Origin: Ailurus styani
Taxonomy: Eukaryota > Chordata > Mammalia > Carnivora > Ailuridae
Reading direction: 5' to 3'
DNA: 64,000 nucleotides
NCBI GenBank assembly: GCA_002007465.1
Contig: LNAC01000003.1
Coordinates: 10,961,142-11,025,141, forward strand
The position numbers and the translations under genes were made by a program. Each line of letters begins with the position of its first letter. Positions within the stretch are counted from its first letter, which is position 1. The notes beneath the pieces were generated by a model that was given only the letters and a program-made list of their open reading frames with translations, made no database searches and had not been told where the DNA came from. Shown here piece by piece: positions 1 through 11,473 of the stretch.

Positions 1-2440
1 AACAGCTTTTTGCTTTAACCGATGCTGTGAAAAGTACTTCATATCAAAAAGGAACAGAGTGCAGACATTTCCCAATTTACAACTGAAACATATTTAAAAG
101 TCCATGGGTAAGTCATAGACAACTTGGAACTTGGGAGGTCATTTACCATAACAACATTGTTCTGTAAGAATGGGTTTTCTATAAGAACTGGGTTTCCTGA
201 ACAGCCCTCCAAAGCCTGTTTAACCTATAATGTAGCTGAATATACTTATAACCGGTACTGTCAATGTCTAACCCTGTTTGTATAATAATAGTTCTATAAG
301 AATACTTCTAGCCCATGTTGTGGATCCAGTATTGGAGGGGAAATACCTTTTTTCCTTGGCAATACCCTCAGAGGTCTTATCCAGTGTATTGTTCCTAGGA
401 GGCCAGTCTATACCTTCTGGGAGTAGTATGTTGGACCTCGGAGAAACACAGAGAGCTGCATTGAGGATAATTTATAGATTGAGGTTTTCTTATTTCCTTA
501 TCCCTTCTCCATTGTTGCAACCTCATTTTGTAGATTGAGACCATGCCCTTGAGAATAGGAACCATATGTGGGGAAGAGAAGAGCGAGGTGTATGCAGGGA
601 CCCCACTTGTCAAAGTCTGACAACATGTTTCGGATCTTGGCGGCACATGGGGCAATATTTCTGAAATTATGTTTAGTAGCTACCTTTACATGTCATATCA
701 AACAGTAAAAGATTGGAAATGTTCCTGTTATACCACCTCATTCTGCTTCTCCCTCTAGCCTTTCTACGTGCCCCCCACTCCCCCACCTGCCCTCCCCTGC
801 TGAAATTGCCATAAGCCTTTTCCTCTCTGGTACACCCATAACCTGTGATGATGAGACACATAGGAGCCTACCATAAGGACTCAGTGAATTGAGTAATTAA
901 CCACATGCTGCCCTTGAGTTTATGAATAAAGTTTAGGCCACATTGTGAAGCAAATTAATATTTTAAAACATGGAACCAGCTTGCTCTGTCAGTTTTTTTA
1001 TGAGCTGGAACAATACACCATCTCATATCCTATAGGGTCACACTATAAAGCCAGAATTTATTGACTGACAGCATCTAACCAAATCTAAAGTTTTAATCTA
1101 GCTTTTTAAAAATATGAATCACCTGCCAGCATTTCATCATTTTTCTATATACCCTTTGCTATGCTATTATGTGGCAATTGATCTGCTGTTTAATTTACAG
1201 TAATGATGATGGGCCAGCATTAATAATAATGGCATATGTTAAAAATGTAACAGGGCACTTCAACGCAATAAAAGAGATAGATATATAGTTTAAAACCTTT
1301 TAACACTGCGTTGCCCCTGCTAATGTTTCACAACACTTTATACTCTGGGAAAAAAAAAAGTGGCATAAAAATAGCATGTAAAGTGTTATTCCCACATGCT
1401 GTTCTTGGTCTTTGGCATGCCTGTTTTCTCCACATTTTCCAAAAATGACAAGAATGCATCCCATCTGATACATCCTGTGAAAAATTTAAGAGCATATTTG
1501 AAAACACAAAATACTGTTTTCATAAACTGCTGAAATCTGTGATAGTTTGGCAGTAATCTCAGGAACAATGCTGGGACTCGGCTCTTTATTTTTTCCTTGA
1601 CTTGCATTCTTTTGTCAAAGCCACTGAACTTCTCTATGCTGTATTGCTTTCTGATGTGTTGATCCGACTTTCCCTAAAACACACATGTTAGTGACTAAAC
1701 AGTGTTTGGCAGTTGGATTTTCCCCCCACTAATTAATGATCTAATGTTGATATTGATATAGTCTTTCTTTTAAGGATAAAAATAAATAATCTGAAGCTAA
1801 TTTGGCATGGAGTAAATCAGCATTGAAGCTTTTAATAAGGAGAAAAATGATGGAATGTGAAATACCAGATGTAAGACTTGCTAGACAGATACATGTGGAT
1901 AAAATTTGATTGAGGCGAGAGCAGGCGGATTTCTGGAAACTTCTGTTTCTATTTTTATTCTCCTTCTGCTTGAGAATTTAAGATTCACTTCTTGCCCACA
2001 TGGCCAACTATAACAAATACTACTGATTCTTATGTTCAGACTAATGGAACAACACAAACTCTTGTTTACGTAGGGTCCCTTTACATTTAGCATGATCCGT
2101 ATCATTTATGAAACCTAAACATCCTCCAGGCTGCTCTTTGCCCATAAAGAGAGTAAACAGCAATTCCAAAAGAGAGTTCGGTTTGGTGAAAGTGAGTTCT
2201 TTGGCCTTGTCTCCAGAGTATTTTATCGTAGTTCCAATTCTCCACTGCCCTGTGCTTTTTGCTGGGTCTATACTTGCCACAAAGCTTAAAAGATGGGTAT
2301 TCACCCAATTTGTCCAGCCCATTTAAGTAGTTAAGTAGACCCCCTAATTTCATTAATATACACTGACTGTGTTTAGACCATAATGTGCATCTACTTTTAG
2401 TGTCATGTGAAGGGAAGCCCAATGATACAAGCAATAGGAG
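1..2440. other. Apparently unique AT-rich non-coding sequence
   Basis: No SINE, LINE end or LTR is recognisable and no open frame looks coding. Around 1095-1265 the text is balanced and free of simple repeats, with several TAATAATAA and TTTAATTTACAG type words. That texture is often seen in conserved non-coding elements, but nothing here proves it. Confidence 0.5.
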
Positions 2441-2442
2441 CT

Positions 2443-2520
2443 CATGGTAATGTGTACTGTGCTTGACATATATTATCTTATTTAATTCTCATAACTCTGA
2501 AGCTTAGGGGTTGAAGGAAG
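2443..2520 (+). repeat. MIR SINE relic, 3' half
   Basis: The words TGTACTGTGCTTGACATA and CTTATTTAATTCTCATAAC follow the MIR core (capital letters are a direct read). MIR is an old tRNA-derived SINE fixed before placental mammals split. The copy is badly decayed. Confidence 0.5.
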
Positions 2521-2555
2521 GATTCATAGAAATAATGGAAGTTCAGTTAAGCTAA

Positions 2556-2680
2556 AGTGCATGGACTTCAACATTAGACAAATTCAAACAGACTTCCTTG
2601 TCTACCGCTTAGTAATTTTGTTACTTTCACACACACACACGTGGTAACCTCTCTCTCTATAAATTAAACCACTGATTCCC
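2556..2680 (+). repeat. MIR SINE relic, 5' half
   Basis: It follows the MIR left half: a phrase like 'gcatggactt...caaattcaaac', then a 'cttagtaattttgttac' stretch where MIR has the 'tagctgtgtgacc' region. A (CA)7 run at about 2629-2641 sits inside it. Subfamily not assigned. Confidence 0.5.
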
Positions 2681-3043
2681 CCCCTTCACGTCAAAGTTCA
2701 AATGTAAGGCATATCACAAGGTACCACTTATTTGGTGATTTGGTGTTCATGCTGTGACAGAGAATGGCCTAAAACTGGACACGCTTTATGTCTAGTAATA
2801 ATTACACAGCATGTTGTGAAGGTGTACGTGTAGATTTGAGTGGCAGTCACTTATGACTGAACCAGGGCAGTGGTAAAGAAGCACATGTAGATACATGAAT
2901 AGAGGTAGACATTCATGGAGTGTGTTGAAGAGGTTATTAGAAGATCATTTGGAAGGACAGGGCTTAGGCCCAAGAGTAAAGAATGAAAAGATCGGTGGGT
3001 GGTCACAAAAGCCTCGAAAGGCAACCAAAGAAATTTCAATTTT

Positions 3044-3236
3044 GGGCGCCTGGGCGGCTCAGTGGGTTAAAGCCTCTGCCTTTGGCTCAGGTCATGATCT
3101 CAGGGTCCTGGAAGCGAGTCCTGCGTTGGGCTCTCTGCTCAGAAGGGAGCCTGCTTCCCCCTCTCTCTGCCTGCCTCTCTGCCTACTTGTGATCTCTCTC
3201 TCTCTCTGTTAAATAAATAAAATCTTAAAAAAAAAT
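3044..3236 (+). mobile_element. Carnivore tRNA-derived SINE, mustelid-type subfamily
   Basis: Starts GGGCGCCTGGGCGGCTCAGT, continues GTTAAAGCCTCTGCC, then a CT-rich stretch and an AAATAAATAAAATCTT tail with poly-A. A 15-bp target-site duplication with one mismatch flanks it (3029-3043 and 3237-3251, agaaatttcaaYttt). Full length. It carries an RNA polymerase III A-box-like GGCTCAGTGGG, as expected of a tRNA-derived head. Confidence 0.96.
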
Positions 3237-3251
3237 AGAAATTTCAACTTT

Positions 3252-4600
3252 GATCTGATGAAAGCTTGTGAAAATGTGAATGTACTGAGCATTGTCTTGT
3301 CCCTGTTCGGTAATATTCTTTGTTTATTTGATAAAGTAGTAGTGTTTTTTTGTTAGTGATTCTAAATTCCAACACGAAGTAAGTTAGCCATGTGACATTG
3401 TTTCTCAATATTTGATTGACTTGTTTCATCCATTTTTAAAGAAAAGATATATCCTGTCTAATATGCTATCTGATGTAGATCTTTGTCACTCAGTGTGAAA
3501 AAATTAGATGTGTCTTCTGTCATCAGAGGGGGCACTGTTGAATCTGACCAAAAAAAAAAAAAAAGAGCCGCAGGGCATCAGAAATACACATTCTCCAATC
3601 TCGATTTCGAAGTGTACACTAGATGTTTGGGAGTTGACAGAAATATATTAAATCCATTAATATGATAATTATCTAGAGTGATTTTTTTTTTTGCTTCTAT
3701 GTACTCTGCACTGATTGCTACATAAATAAGATTCAAAATATAAACTTTTGTGTTTAGCGAAAGTGCCAATGTCTATGTCTGAATTCATAAGCCCCATCTT
3801 CGGAATCAGGCAATTTCTGTTTACAGCCTAGTGCCTTAGGGAGACTGTTTAATGAGGAGATGTGAAGCCTTTTGCAGTTTATTGTTGATGACATTTTGAG
3901 GACACTTGCAGTTGCAGTTGGGTAGTCTGAAAAACAATAAAGCTGGGTATTTTCTTAGATGTGGTTTATATGCCCCCGAGCGTTGTATCAAATTTTATCA
4001 GTAATCAAATTTCTACTTGATAGCAATAAAAAAATCCCTTTTAGCAGCTAAATTCAAATATTTAAGGCAAAGGAAAAAAAAAGCCACTATTGCAAATCTG
4101 ATATCTAGATTTTCTGTGATTCAAAGAATCCCAATTTTACTAACTATTCAGTTTAACTAAAAGTTACAGCCACTGTTTTTACAAACTTGAAATGGCTACC
4201 TTTCTGGTTAGATGTGGTATTGGTTGATATTCTTTGTTCTCTGTACTTAAAACATCTGAAATAGCTTGAGGTATTCCTACACTAAAAATTAAATTAACCT
4301 TGTTATTCAGATAACAACTTTGGTGGTGAATAAAACCCTTTATTTAATATTCATAGGCATAATGTATATTCACATCTATTGCCAGATACTTTTAAAATGA
4401 AAAAAGAAGCCGGTGATGTTTTTGCTTTTGCCTTTGTTTCCATCTGAAATTTTTGTGACTCCCCCCCCTTCCTTGTTATAATTATAAGGACAATGATACA
4501 AAGATACGGTAGAAAATGAGCAAATAAGTCAATGCAGTTAGCACAGTAGTGTTGTGACTTCATCATCTAGGCTGGTCCTCAACTTTGTGGGTGGCTTTTT
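3252..4600. other. Non-coding sequence, nothing recognised
   Basis: AT-rich text with an A15 run near 3550-3564 and a C9 run near 4460. I checked whether the A15 is a retroposon tail and found no convincing flanking duplication. Open frames are short and overlap on both strands, as expected by chance. Confidence 0.5.
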
Positions 4601-4610
4601 CAGAGGTGCT

Positions 4611-4795
4611 GTGAATGGAGTGTTGTGGTTTAAAGTTCTGGAATTGAACTCTGTAGCCTTGAATCCTGACCCCATCCATTTCTTATTATGTAACCTTGAC
4701 CTAGTTAACATGGCCTCACTAGGCCTTTACTATAAAATGAGCAGTTCCTGTTCATATCTTCTTAGATTATCGTAATGATGAAAAGAAATAATGCA
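4611..4795 (+). repeat. MIR SINE relic
   Basis: Matches the MIR left and core parts in order: GAATCCTGACCCCATCC, then TTATTATGTAACCTTGACC, GGCCTTTACTATAAAATGAG, and TCTTAGATTATCGTAATGAT. The order and spacing fit the remembered MIR consensus well. Confidence 0.75.
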
Positions 4796-4799
4796 TGAT

Positions 4800-5960
4800 T
4801 AAATCAACAAATCTAAAGGCATTTACATTGTAAATACCTTAGCTCTCGGGTGTGGCCCAAAATTAATAATCAGTATTAAGGGCTATTATTAATATTAGTG
4901 TTAGTACAGTTCCATTATCAGAAAGTGCTTGTTGAATTCTAGATTAAAACAGAGGGAAATGGAGAGTTTTAATGCAAATTTCACCCAGGCCATGGAAAGG
5001 TTCCTTGCTTTAATCAGGGAGTGTGTCTGATGATTTGCTCCTCCCCATTTCTAGTTGGTGTTGAATTAAATCTAAATTCGTGCTCCTAGACTCCTCTTTT
5101 CCATACTCTGTGCAGACTCCTTTCTTTCCCGAAAAAGAATTACTTGACAGGATACAATGCACATGATTACAGTTCTGCTAGTTTAAGCCAGTTTATTATA
5201 ATGGATTCAGTGGAGGCTTGGTTATATGCCAGTATTAGCCATTTTATTAACTGTGAAGAGGTTACAGCTTTAGATTTGTTGATTCAATCATGCCTTCTGA
5301 AGATGGTATCTGAAACACCTTAATTAAACCTGGCTGTTCCTAAATTTCCTTGGCCACTTCTACTCTATTTCTAATTTTACTATGAGAAGGGAAGCAGTCT
5401 GCTTCTATACAATTGAAAACATAAAGAATCCTAGGTTTTAGTGTGATTAGATTGATTATTATGAACAGAATGCAAGTATTGAGGCTTCTCTTCCTATATT
5501 TCTGTCATGAACTGGTGATTTGAATTTAGCACATCTGTTTGTGAGGAGATGTAGATTTGTTATTGTAATAAATAGTGACAAATCATTGCCCACATGACTC
5601 TTGAAAACAAGAGTTTTCAAAAACTGGCAATGAGTTTTATCTCATGTGTTTAAAACTCACCATCACATATGCCTAAATTTTTACAAATGTTGGTAGACTA
5701 GGTTTTATAACCATCTGCAGTCAAATATGGTATGCAAAACAAAAGACTGATTTATGTAACTATTTCCTTGCTTCAATACTGAAAATCATCACGTTATTTT
5801 TTTTCACGTAATTACGCATAGTTCGGTATGAGGTGGACACTTTTCAGAAGTGAATACTTTGGGGCCACTTTCTTCTAAAATGTGTTTGAAAAGAGAATTA
5901 ATCCAGCAGAGGCAAGAGAAACAACCAAGCCTCTGATTAGAGGCTTTTTTTTTTCCCCTT
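4800..5960. other. Non-coding sequence, nothing recognised
   Basis: AT-rich unique-looking text. A short inverted repeat (TTGAAAA and TTTTCAA around CAAGAG) lies near 5602-5621 and is within chance expectation. No exon-like or repeat-like segment stands out. Confidence 0.5.
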
Positions 5961-5963
5961 ACT

Positions 5964-6192
5964 TTTTTTTTAAGAGTTTATTTATTTTTTTAAATTTTTT
6001 TTAAGAGAGAGACAGAGTGAGCACGAGTCAGGGGCGGGGCAGATGGAGGGGGACAAGCAGCCTCCTAGCTGGGCAGGGAGCCAGATGCTGCCTGGATTGC
6101 CCGGATCCCAGGACCCTGAGATTATGACCTGAGCCAGAATCAGACGCTTGACCAAACCGACTGAGCCATCCGGGCCGCCCCCCCCCCCCCCC
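5964..6192 (-). mobile_element. Carnivore SINE, older caniform type, with C15 head
   Basis: On the minus strand the head GGCTCAGTCGGTTTGGTCAA and the central GGCTCAGGTCATAATCTCAG are visible. The tail is AAATAAA-like with T tracts on the plus strand (5964-6003). The normal three-to-four-G start has become a homopolymer of 15 C on the plus strand (6178-6192). I could not read a clean target-site duplication. Confidence 0.9.
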
Positions 6193-6680
6193 GCCTTTTT
6201 AAGGCAGAATCTAAGATCCATTCTCCTGCCCACACCTATACCTTACAGTGAATTATCTTGATAAAAACTACAGGTACTTTTCTCCAAATGCCTAGCTGAA
6301 GTCAGCTACCGTAAAAGACTGAACGTTTTAATTGGTAGGTAGGAAGTGATAATTTCAGAACTTTCAGTTGTACTTAGATTCGGCAGGCAGCCAAAGAGAA
6401 AAATAAGAACATTGGGATCAAGGGTTGAAAGAAGTATGACTGAAGATCTTGGGAGGACAGAGGCAGAAAAGAAAAGTGAGAGGAGACCAAAGAAACACTT
6501 GAGCTGTGGAATGCTGCCTTGGGCACTGTTGACCGGTACGAAGCTGAACATCATCTCTGGTGACATCTTCGGTGGACCTGTCCCAGATTGCCTGCGCTTA
6601 GCTTCAGGCACTAATTTTCTTTCCTCATACAAACCAATCTATTAAATGTCTGCTATAGTTTTTCTGGCTTGAAGAGGGAT

Positions 6681-6689
6681 TTCTTTCTT

Positions 6690-6723
<34 letters not shown>

Positions 6724-6883
6724 GCGGGGTTGGGGGAGGGCCAGGCTTGGAATAAGAGGAAGCATTAACTGCTTCATTCATTCATACATCACAAATAGGC
6801 TTCTCTCCCACCTCCCCTTCCTCATTTCCTAATACACAGAGGCACTTCTAAAGCTCTCTGATATTCCTTACAATGTAATAGAC
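6681..6883 (-). mobile_element. Possible short retrocopy with poly-A tail (minus strand)
   Basis: A T31 run (6692-6722), preceded by TTCTTTCTTTC, reads on the minus strand as an A31 tail with GAAA repeats. The segment is bracketed by similar sequences: TTTCTGGC..GAAGAGGGA at 6661-6679 and TTTCTGGC...GAAGAGGGA at 6884-6905. The two match over blocks of 8 and 9 bases but differ in length between the blocks. This layout is what L1-driven retroposition leaves. The about 160-base body resembles no repeat or mRNA I know, and no AATAAA lies just before the tail. Confidence 0.4.
6692..6722. repeat. T31 homopolymer followed by G-rich run
   Basis: Thirty-one consecutive T, then GGCGGGGTTGGGGGAGGG at 6723-6740. 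The length is probably uncertain in any assembly. The G-runs could form a quadruplex on the plus strand. Confidence 0.9.
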
Positions 6884-6906
6884 TTTCTGGCATAAGAAGA
6901 GGGAAT

Positions 6907-7434
6907 AGCTCTTTGGTTGTGCTCAGAGGAGTGACAGATACTTTTAAGCCTGGCGGGAAAAAATTGACACAAGTTATTTTTCAGGAATTGTTTTTTGATG
7001 GCGTATGCCCTAGTGAGACACAAACCTGCAGAAAGGTGGCAATTATTAAGCCCTATAACTCAAGTTTACTTGAGGTCCTGAAAACTCTACACAGCCCATA
7101 AGAGAATTCCCCATAGGACAGTATGAGCAAGACACGTATCTATTTTGTAAGGTTATCTCTTTCATTATATTTGACATTTTCAAGTCTATGGCAATAGGCA
7201 AAAAAGATGGATCTTCACAAAGACACAGATCACACAAACGAAAAGGAGTTAAAACTTGAAGAGACAAACAACCTTCTCTCCAAAGTTTGTTTAAGTACGC
7301 ATATGACTAATACGAATTTCCTTATGTGTTTGAATGTAGCAGATAGTTGATCATACTTTACACCTGGAAAAATCATAAAGATAGAGACCAAAAAAGTCTA
7401 TTCTTTCATTTCTAGCTCTTTCTCTCTCTCTCTC
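6907..7434. other. Non-coding sequence, nothing recognised
   Basis: No repeat family or exon recognised. A (TC)n run at about 7420-7434 adjoins the next SINE. Confidence 0.5.
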
Positions 7435-7604
7435 TTTTTTTAAATTTTATTTATTTATAGACAGAGAGCACAAGCAGGGGAGTGGCAAGCAGAGGGAGCA
7501 GGAGAAGCAGGCTCCCCACTGAGCATGGAGCCTGATGTGGGGCTCAATCCCAGGGATCATGACCTGAGCTGAAGGCAGTTGCTTAACTAACTGACAGCTC
7601 CCCC
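7435..7604 (-). mobile_element. Carnivore SINE, older caniform type
   Basis: Plus strand reads AATTTTATTTATTTATAGAC, GAGAAGCAGGCTCCCCACTG, GGGATCATGACCTGAGCTG and ends CTAACTGACAGCTCCCC. This is the reverse complement of the SINE head, body and tail. The head is degraded (GACAGCTCCCC for GAGCCACCCAGGCGCCCC), so it is an older, slightly shortened copy. Confidence 0.92.
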
Positions 7605-8129
7605 TCATCTTTGTATCTTTCATCTCTATGTCTATGTTCTTTAACTCAATTACAAAATGAACATGATGGTATTGTTTTACACTGGAATATAAAGATTTTC
7701 TACCTTTATTCATTCATCTAGATTAGCTTCTTTACTATACACCCCAAGCCCACTCATAACTCACCTGCTACCTAGTTGGGCTACTCATGAGCATAGTGGT
7801 CATAATTACTGAGGGATCATTGGCTATAACAGATACTAAGTACTAGGTCATTTTCTGACTTAGGGTAGACGTCAAAAAGAAAAAAGAAACCAACAAAGCA
7901 CAATCACTTATTGAATGACAGCTGAGCTAACGTATATGCTAGATAAGGCAACTTGGGCTTTGAAGTGCTGACACTTAAAAAAAATTGCTGGCACTCTAAT
8001 AGGGGAGAAATGTGCCATAACTAATACTAATACAAAGATAGTGCCATATTGTAAGTACTAACTAATATTCACTTAATGAACACTCATGATTTGATGGGAA
8101 AAACAACCTTATAAACTAAATATGTGGAA

Positions 8130-8545
8130 ATTGTCATCATTGTGCTATATACAAGGCACTGTGGAATCACAACAGAGAAGCTCTGTTAATAGCCTATTAA
8201 GGGTGGGGTGGAATACAAAGCATGGGGTTTCCAGTGACTGCTTGGTAAAGGCGAGAATGGCCTCAGAGTAATGGCATTTGAGAGGGGTTAATGAATGAGC
8301 AGGAATATGCCTGATGGAAAAAAGAGGGTTAGACCGAGGGATCCTACTTGCACAAATGTGGTTTTTTTGAAGGGTCCCATTGGTAGGTGACAGAGAGACA
8401 CTGTGTCAGGAGCACGTTGGGCAGAGTATAGCATTATGGGAGGTAACTAAATAGTTTGAAGGCAGAGGGCAAAAGACCTCTTTGGTTAAGCTAAAAAGCT
8501 GTGGGTTTTGTCCTGTGGGCAGCAAGAGGTCATGAGGGACCTGTT
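8130..8545 (-). repeat. L2 LINE relic, antisense
   Basis: Reads as the reverse complement of the L2 3' part: 'tatatacaaggcactgtgg', then 'taatggcatttgagagggg' (L2 sense has 'ctcaaatgtcacctcc'), and further on 'gctgtgggttttgtcctgtgggcagcaagaggtcatgaggg' split here only by length. Strongly decayed. The family call comes from remembered consensus. Confidence 0.5.
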
Positions 8546-8574
8546 TGTCGGCTTTTATTCTCTATATCTTCGCA

Positions 8575-8668
8575 TCTCTGCCTTTTCCTTCCAATCTTCC
8601 TTGTTTCCTTTTCTCCTTCCTCCTTCCTTCCTTTTTTTCCTTTCTCTTCCTCATCTTTTTCTTTTGTT
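8575..8668. repeat. Pyrimidine-rich low-complexity tract
   Basis: Nearly pure C and T on the plus strand with TTCC and TTTCC units. Not a clean tandem repeat. Confidence 0.75.
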
Positions 8669-8892
8669 TCTAATTCAAGGATAATTCTTCTAGTAGCGGT
8701 GTGGTAGATATACTAGGATTGGGGGTGGTGGGGGAGTGTTGATATGTGAAACAAAATTTAGCAGTAGTCCAGCAGGAAACTAATGAATGCCTTCTACAGG
8801 AAGTAGCTGATGGAAGGAATGGGGCATTTCCTCCACAACCTTGGAGAGCAAGGGCAAGGAAAGTTCTCACATTGCCTCCCTCAGGCGGGTAT

Positions 8893-8967
8893 ATTGTGCC
8901 ACTGCCTGGCACAATATAAGCAGTCTGTGAAGATTTATTGCTGGTGAATAGTAATGGTGAATAAAAG
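8893..8967 (+). repeat. L2 LINE 3'-end relic
   Basis: The phrase 'tgcctggcacaatataagcag' followed by 'gaagatttattgctggtgaa' follows the L2 3' end ('cctggcacatagtaggcgctcaataaatgtttgttgaatga'). Confidence 0.55.
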
Positions 8968-9690
8968 CGTGCTTTCTATTTTGTGAAACTGAATCAATTG
9001 GTGAAGCCTTTTACGAAGGTCAAAAATAAAGGATGTGGAAAATATTTGTGAGGGAAAAGGGAGAGACAAGTTCCATGTTTGTTTTGCTAAGTTTAGCATG
9101 TCTCCAGGAAAAGGTGATGTCTTTGTCCAACAAATGTTTGGAAATACAAGTTCTTGAAAAAGGGAAAGGAGGAGAGATGGTCCCCAAGAGATGAAGTTTC
9201 ATCATATGTTTGTATAGTACAATTTAAAGTGCTGATTTTACCTCAGGAAGTAATTGTTCATTTTCAGAGGGAACATCACCAATTTCTAGCTATTGAAGTG
9301 TCAACTACTGTTTCTAAAGAGGCATTGCCACAGAGATAAATTTGGAGCCTTAAAGTGTCTCTCTTTTTCCTTTCAAACATGAGCACTTTGCCTTTTCCAT
9401 CTATACGGCAGACACAATTATTAGAAGATATATTACTTTCTTCCTTGGAAGGAAGACTTTGAGAAATATGACATCTCTTTCCCAAGATTAGCCCACAAAA
9501 TGTTAGGCTAAGAGGGAGGCAGCCAATTCTCTTCATGCTTATGACCAAAAGGGAAATTAGGTTTTTTTGAATAAAGGCTACTCATGTTCAAAAATTTGTG
9601 AGTTTGAACCGCAAAATTCATTTTTATGTTGAAATATACTACATTACCTCAGCTTAAATTGAGTTCATAGTACTTTTAAAAAGTACTTAA
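8968..9690. other. Non-coding sequence, nothing recognised
   Basis: Unique-looking text without SINE, LINE or LTR signals. Open frames up to 90 codons overlap on both strands and resemble nothing known. Confidence 0.5.
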
Positions 9691-9707
9691 AAAAAATACT
9701 ATTATAT

Positions 9708-9844
9708 GGGCTGCCTGGCTGGCTCAGTTGGAAGAACATGTAATTCTTGATCTTGGGGTCGAGTGTTTGAGCCCCACATTGGATATAGAGATTACTTAAA
9801 AAATGAATAAATATTTTTAGAGTATCTCTGAGAATAAGTCTTTT
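9708..9844 (+). mobile_element. Short carnivore SINE of the 'attacttaaaaa' type
   Basis: Starts GGGCTGCCTGGCTGGCTCAG and continues TCTTGATCTTGGGGTCGAGT, then GAGCCCCACATTGGATATAG and AGATTACTTAAAAAATGAAT. It lacks the long CT-rich body, as in an older short subfamily. An imperfect direct repeat (AAAAATACTAT-TATAT at about 9692-9707, AAAAAGATACTATAATA at 9845-9861) may be the target-site duplication. Confidence 0.85.
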
Positions 9845-9871
9845 AAAAAGATACTATAATACGTAGCATAA

Positions 9872-9945
9872 AATATAGAACTGTTGAGTGTTGTACACAT
9901 GTAATATTGTGTGTCAGCTATACTCCAAAAGAACAATAATATAAC
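9872..9945 (+). repeat. L1 3'-end fragment
   Basis: The text 'gttgagtgttgtacacatg', 'taatattgtgtgtcagcta' and 'tactccaaaagaacaa' follows the end of mammalian L1 3' UTRs ('ttgtacacctgaaactaatataatattgtatgtcaactatacttcaa'). Confidence 0.7.
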
Positions 9946-11043
9946 AGCAAAATACCTTATATGTATTGATTATGTTTCTTGAATTTTTACTTTTAACCTA
10001 ATGATTAACGTGCAAATTACATATCCTGTCCAAATAAGCTATTACTTTAGGTCCACATAAAACATTAAATAAGACCATTACAAAGTAGATTGATTCTGGA
10101 TCACATAAGTGTTTGCTCATCTTGGTACTGAATTCATTTCTTTTAGGAACATGTTGCAAAAGCTAGGGGGAGAAAAAGCCTTTGTATTACTTTCTATTGT
10201 GAAATGGTAGAGCCTTTTAAATGTATGCATAAGCAGTTTGAGGTGTTTATCCTAAATAATTTTGTTAGTTAAGTTGCTGTTTCATTGCTAGAAAATCCTC
10301 AAACTTGCCTCCACAAACCAATACAATCAAATTAGTTTTACTGAATAATAAATCTGTAAGTATTGGTTGAAGTTTAATCCCAGTGTCCTTGAAACATTCT
10401 ACTGAACTTTCAAATTTCTCATAAACAACTATGGTTGGGAATAATATGCTTGGGTAGAACAAAGAAAATGTGGTTATCTCCAATTCTAAAGCTAAGTTTT
10501 AGAAAACAGGCATCAGGGAAGAGGGACCACAGATCTACTTTTAATGTATAAACAAGCTGGAGCCCATATTTTATTTTGATCAAGGAAATTAAGAAAAATC
10601 TTTGTTTGGAGGTAATATTTAACTTCAGAGTTTCCAACATTGGGTTTCTTCTAGTTCTTGTTATTTGAGATATTTTTATGGAAATGCACTTTGTTTTTTA
10701 GATACCATCTGCTCCTCCCTTGTTTTGGTCAGCCCCCCACATCTGGTTGTTCTGGAATTGTTCATGAAATCTCAGACAGGATCATCATGACCTCACTACT
10801 AGAGTGGTTGAAAAAGGAGCAGATGAACATCAAGAAAACTCAGCCCATGTTTTTCAGATAAATAACTCTAAAGAGAAAACACAGAAATCAAACACATGAA
10901 CATAGTTGATACAGAGCAGTGAGGCAATGTTGTGGTGATTATTTTTGAAGAATTTATTAATCTTTGTAAAATGAAAAGGATAAAAAAACAGATGGCGGTC
11001 TTTAAGGAACCACAGAAATAATCATTAAACTAAAACCTTGGTT
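9946..11043. other. Non-coding sequence, nothing recognised
   Basis: No repeat or gene signal recognised. Short open frames lie on both strands. Confidence 0.5.
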
Positions 11044-11056
11044 TAAACATGTGTCA

Positions 11057-11258
11057 GGGGCCCCTGGTGGCTCAGTGGTTCAAGCCTCTGCCTTCAGCTC
11101 AGGTTGCGATCTCAGGGTCCTGGGATCGAGTCCTGCATTGGACTCTCTGCTCAGCAGGGAGCCTGCTTCCTCCTCTCTCTCTGCCTGCCTCTCTGTCTAC
11201 TTGTGATCTCTCTCTGAGTCAAATAAATAAATAAATAATCTTAAAAAAAAAAAATAAA
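11057..11258 (+). mobile_element. Carnivore SINE, mustelid type, first of a tandem pair
   Basis: Starts GGGGCCCCTGGTGGCTCAGT, has TCAAGCCTCTGCC, CTACTTGTGATCTCTCTC and an AAATAAATAAATAAT tail with A12. It has no private right-hand duplication: its tail runs straight into a second SINE. The outer duplication (11044-11056 and 11474-11486, taaacatgtKtca) brackets both elements. Confidence 0.95.
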
Positions 11259-11473
11259 GGGCGCCTGGGCGGCTCAGTGGGTTAAAGCCTCTGCTTTCGG
11301 CTCAGGTCATGATCTCAGCATCCTGGGATCGAGGCCCGCATCGGGCTCTCTGCTCAGCAGGGAGCTTGCTTCCTCCTCTCCCTGTCTCTCTGCCCGCCTC
11401 TCTGCCTACTTGTAATCTCTCTCTCTGTGTCAAATAAATAAATAAAAAATCTTTAAGAAAAAATAAATAAAAA
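11259..11473 (+). mobile_element. Carnivore SINE, mustelid type, second of a tandem pair
   Basis: Starts GGGCGCCTGGGCGGCTCAGT, has GTTAAAGCCTCTGC, CTACTTGTAATCTCTCTC and an AAATAAATAAAAAATC tail. It is closer to the clean type than its left neighbour, which suggests it landed later in the A-rich tail of the first copy. Confidence 0.95.

Noticed and set aside
2041..2434. Two overlapping minus-strand frames of 93 and 110 codons that might be a frame-shifted pseudogene
   Set aside because: No resemblance to a known protein, no tail or duplications, and a 72-codon plus-strand frame overlaps the same bases.
3044..3212. Open frames across SINEs giving similar peptides (for example here, 11049-11234, 15733-15987, 29558-29749, 47523-47762, 52588-52851)
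   Set aside because: They are the same SINE text in recurring frames, not a protein family.
3550..3564. A15 run as a retroposon tail
   Set aside because: No matching flanking duplication or recognisable body upstream.
6306..6645. Frames of 108 and 99 codons on opposite strands
   Set aside because: Mutual shadows in a stop-poor patch; no recognisable domain.
11057..11130. tRNA gene at a SINE head
   Set aside because: A-box-like and B-box-like words are expected in tRNA-derived SINEs; no tRNA cloverleaf is intact.
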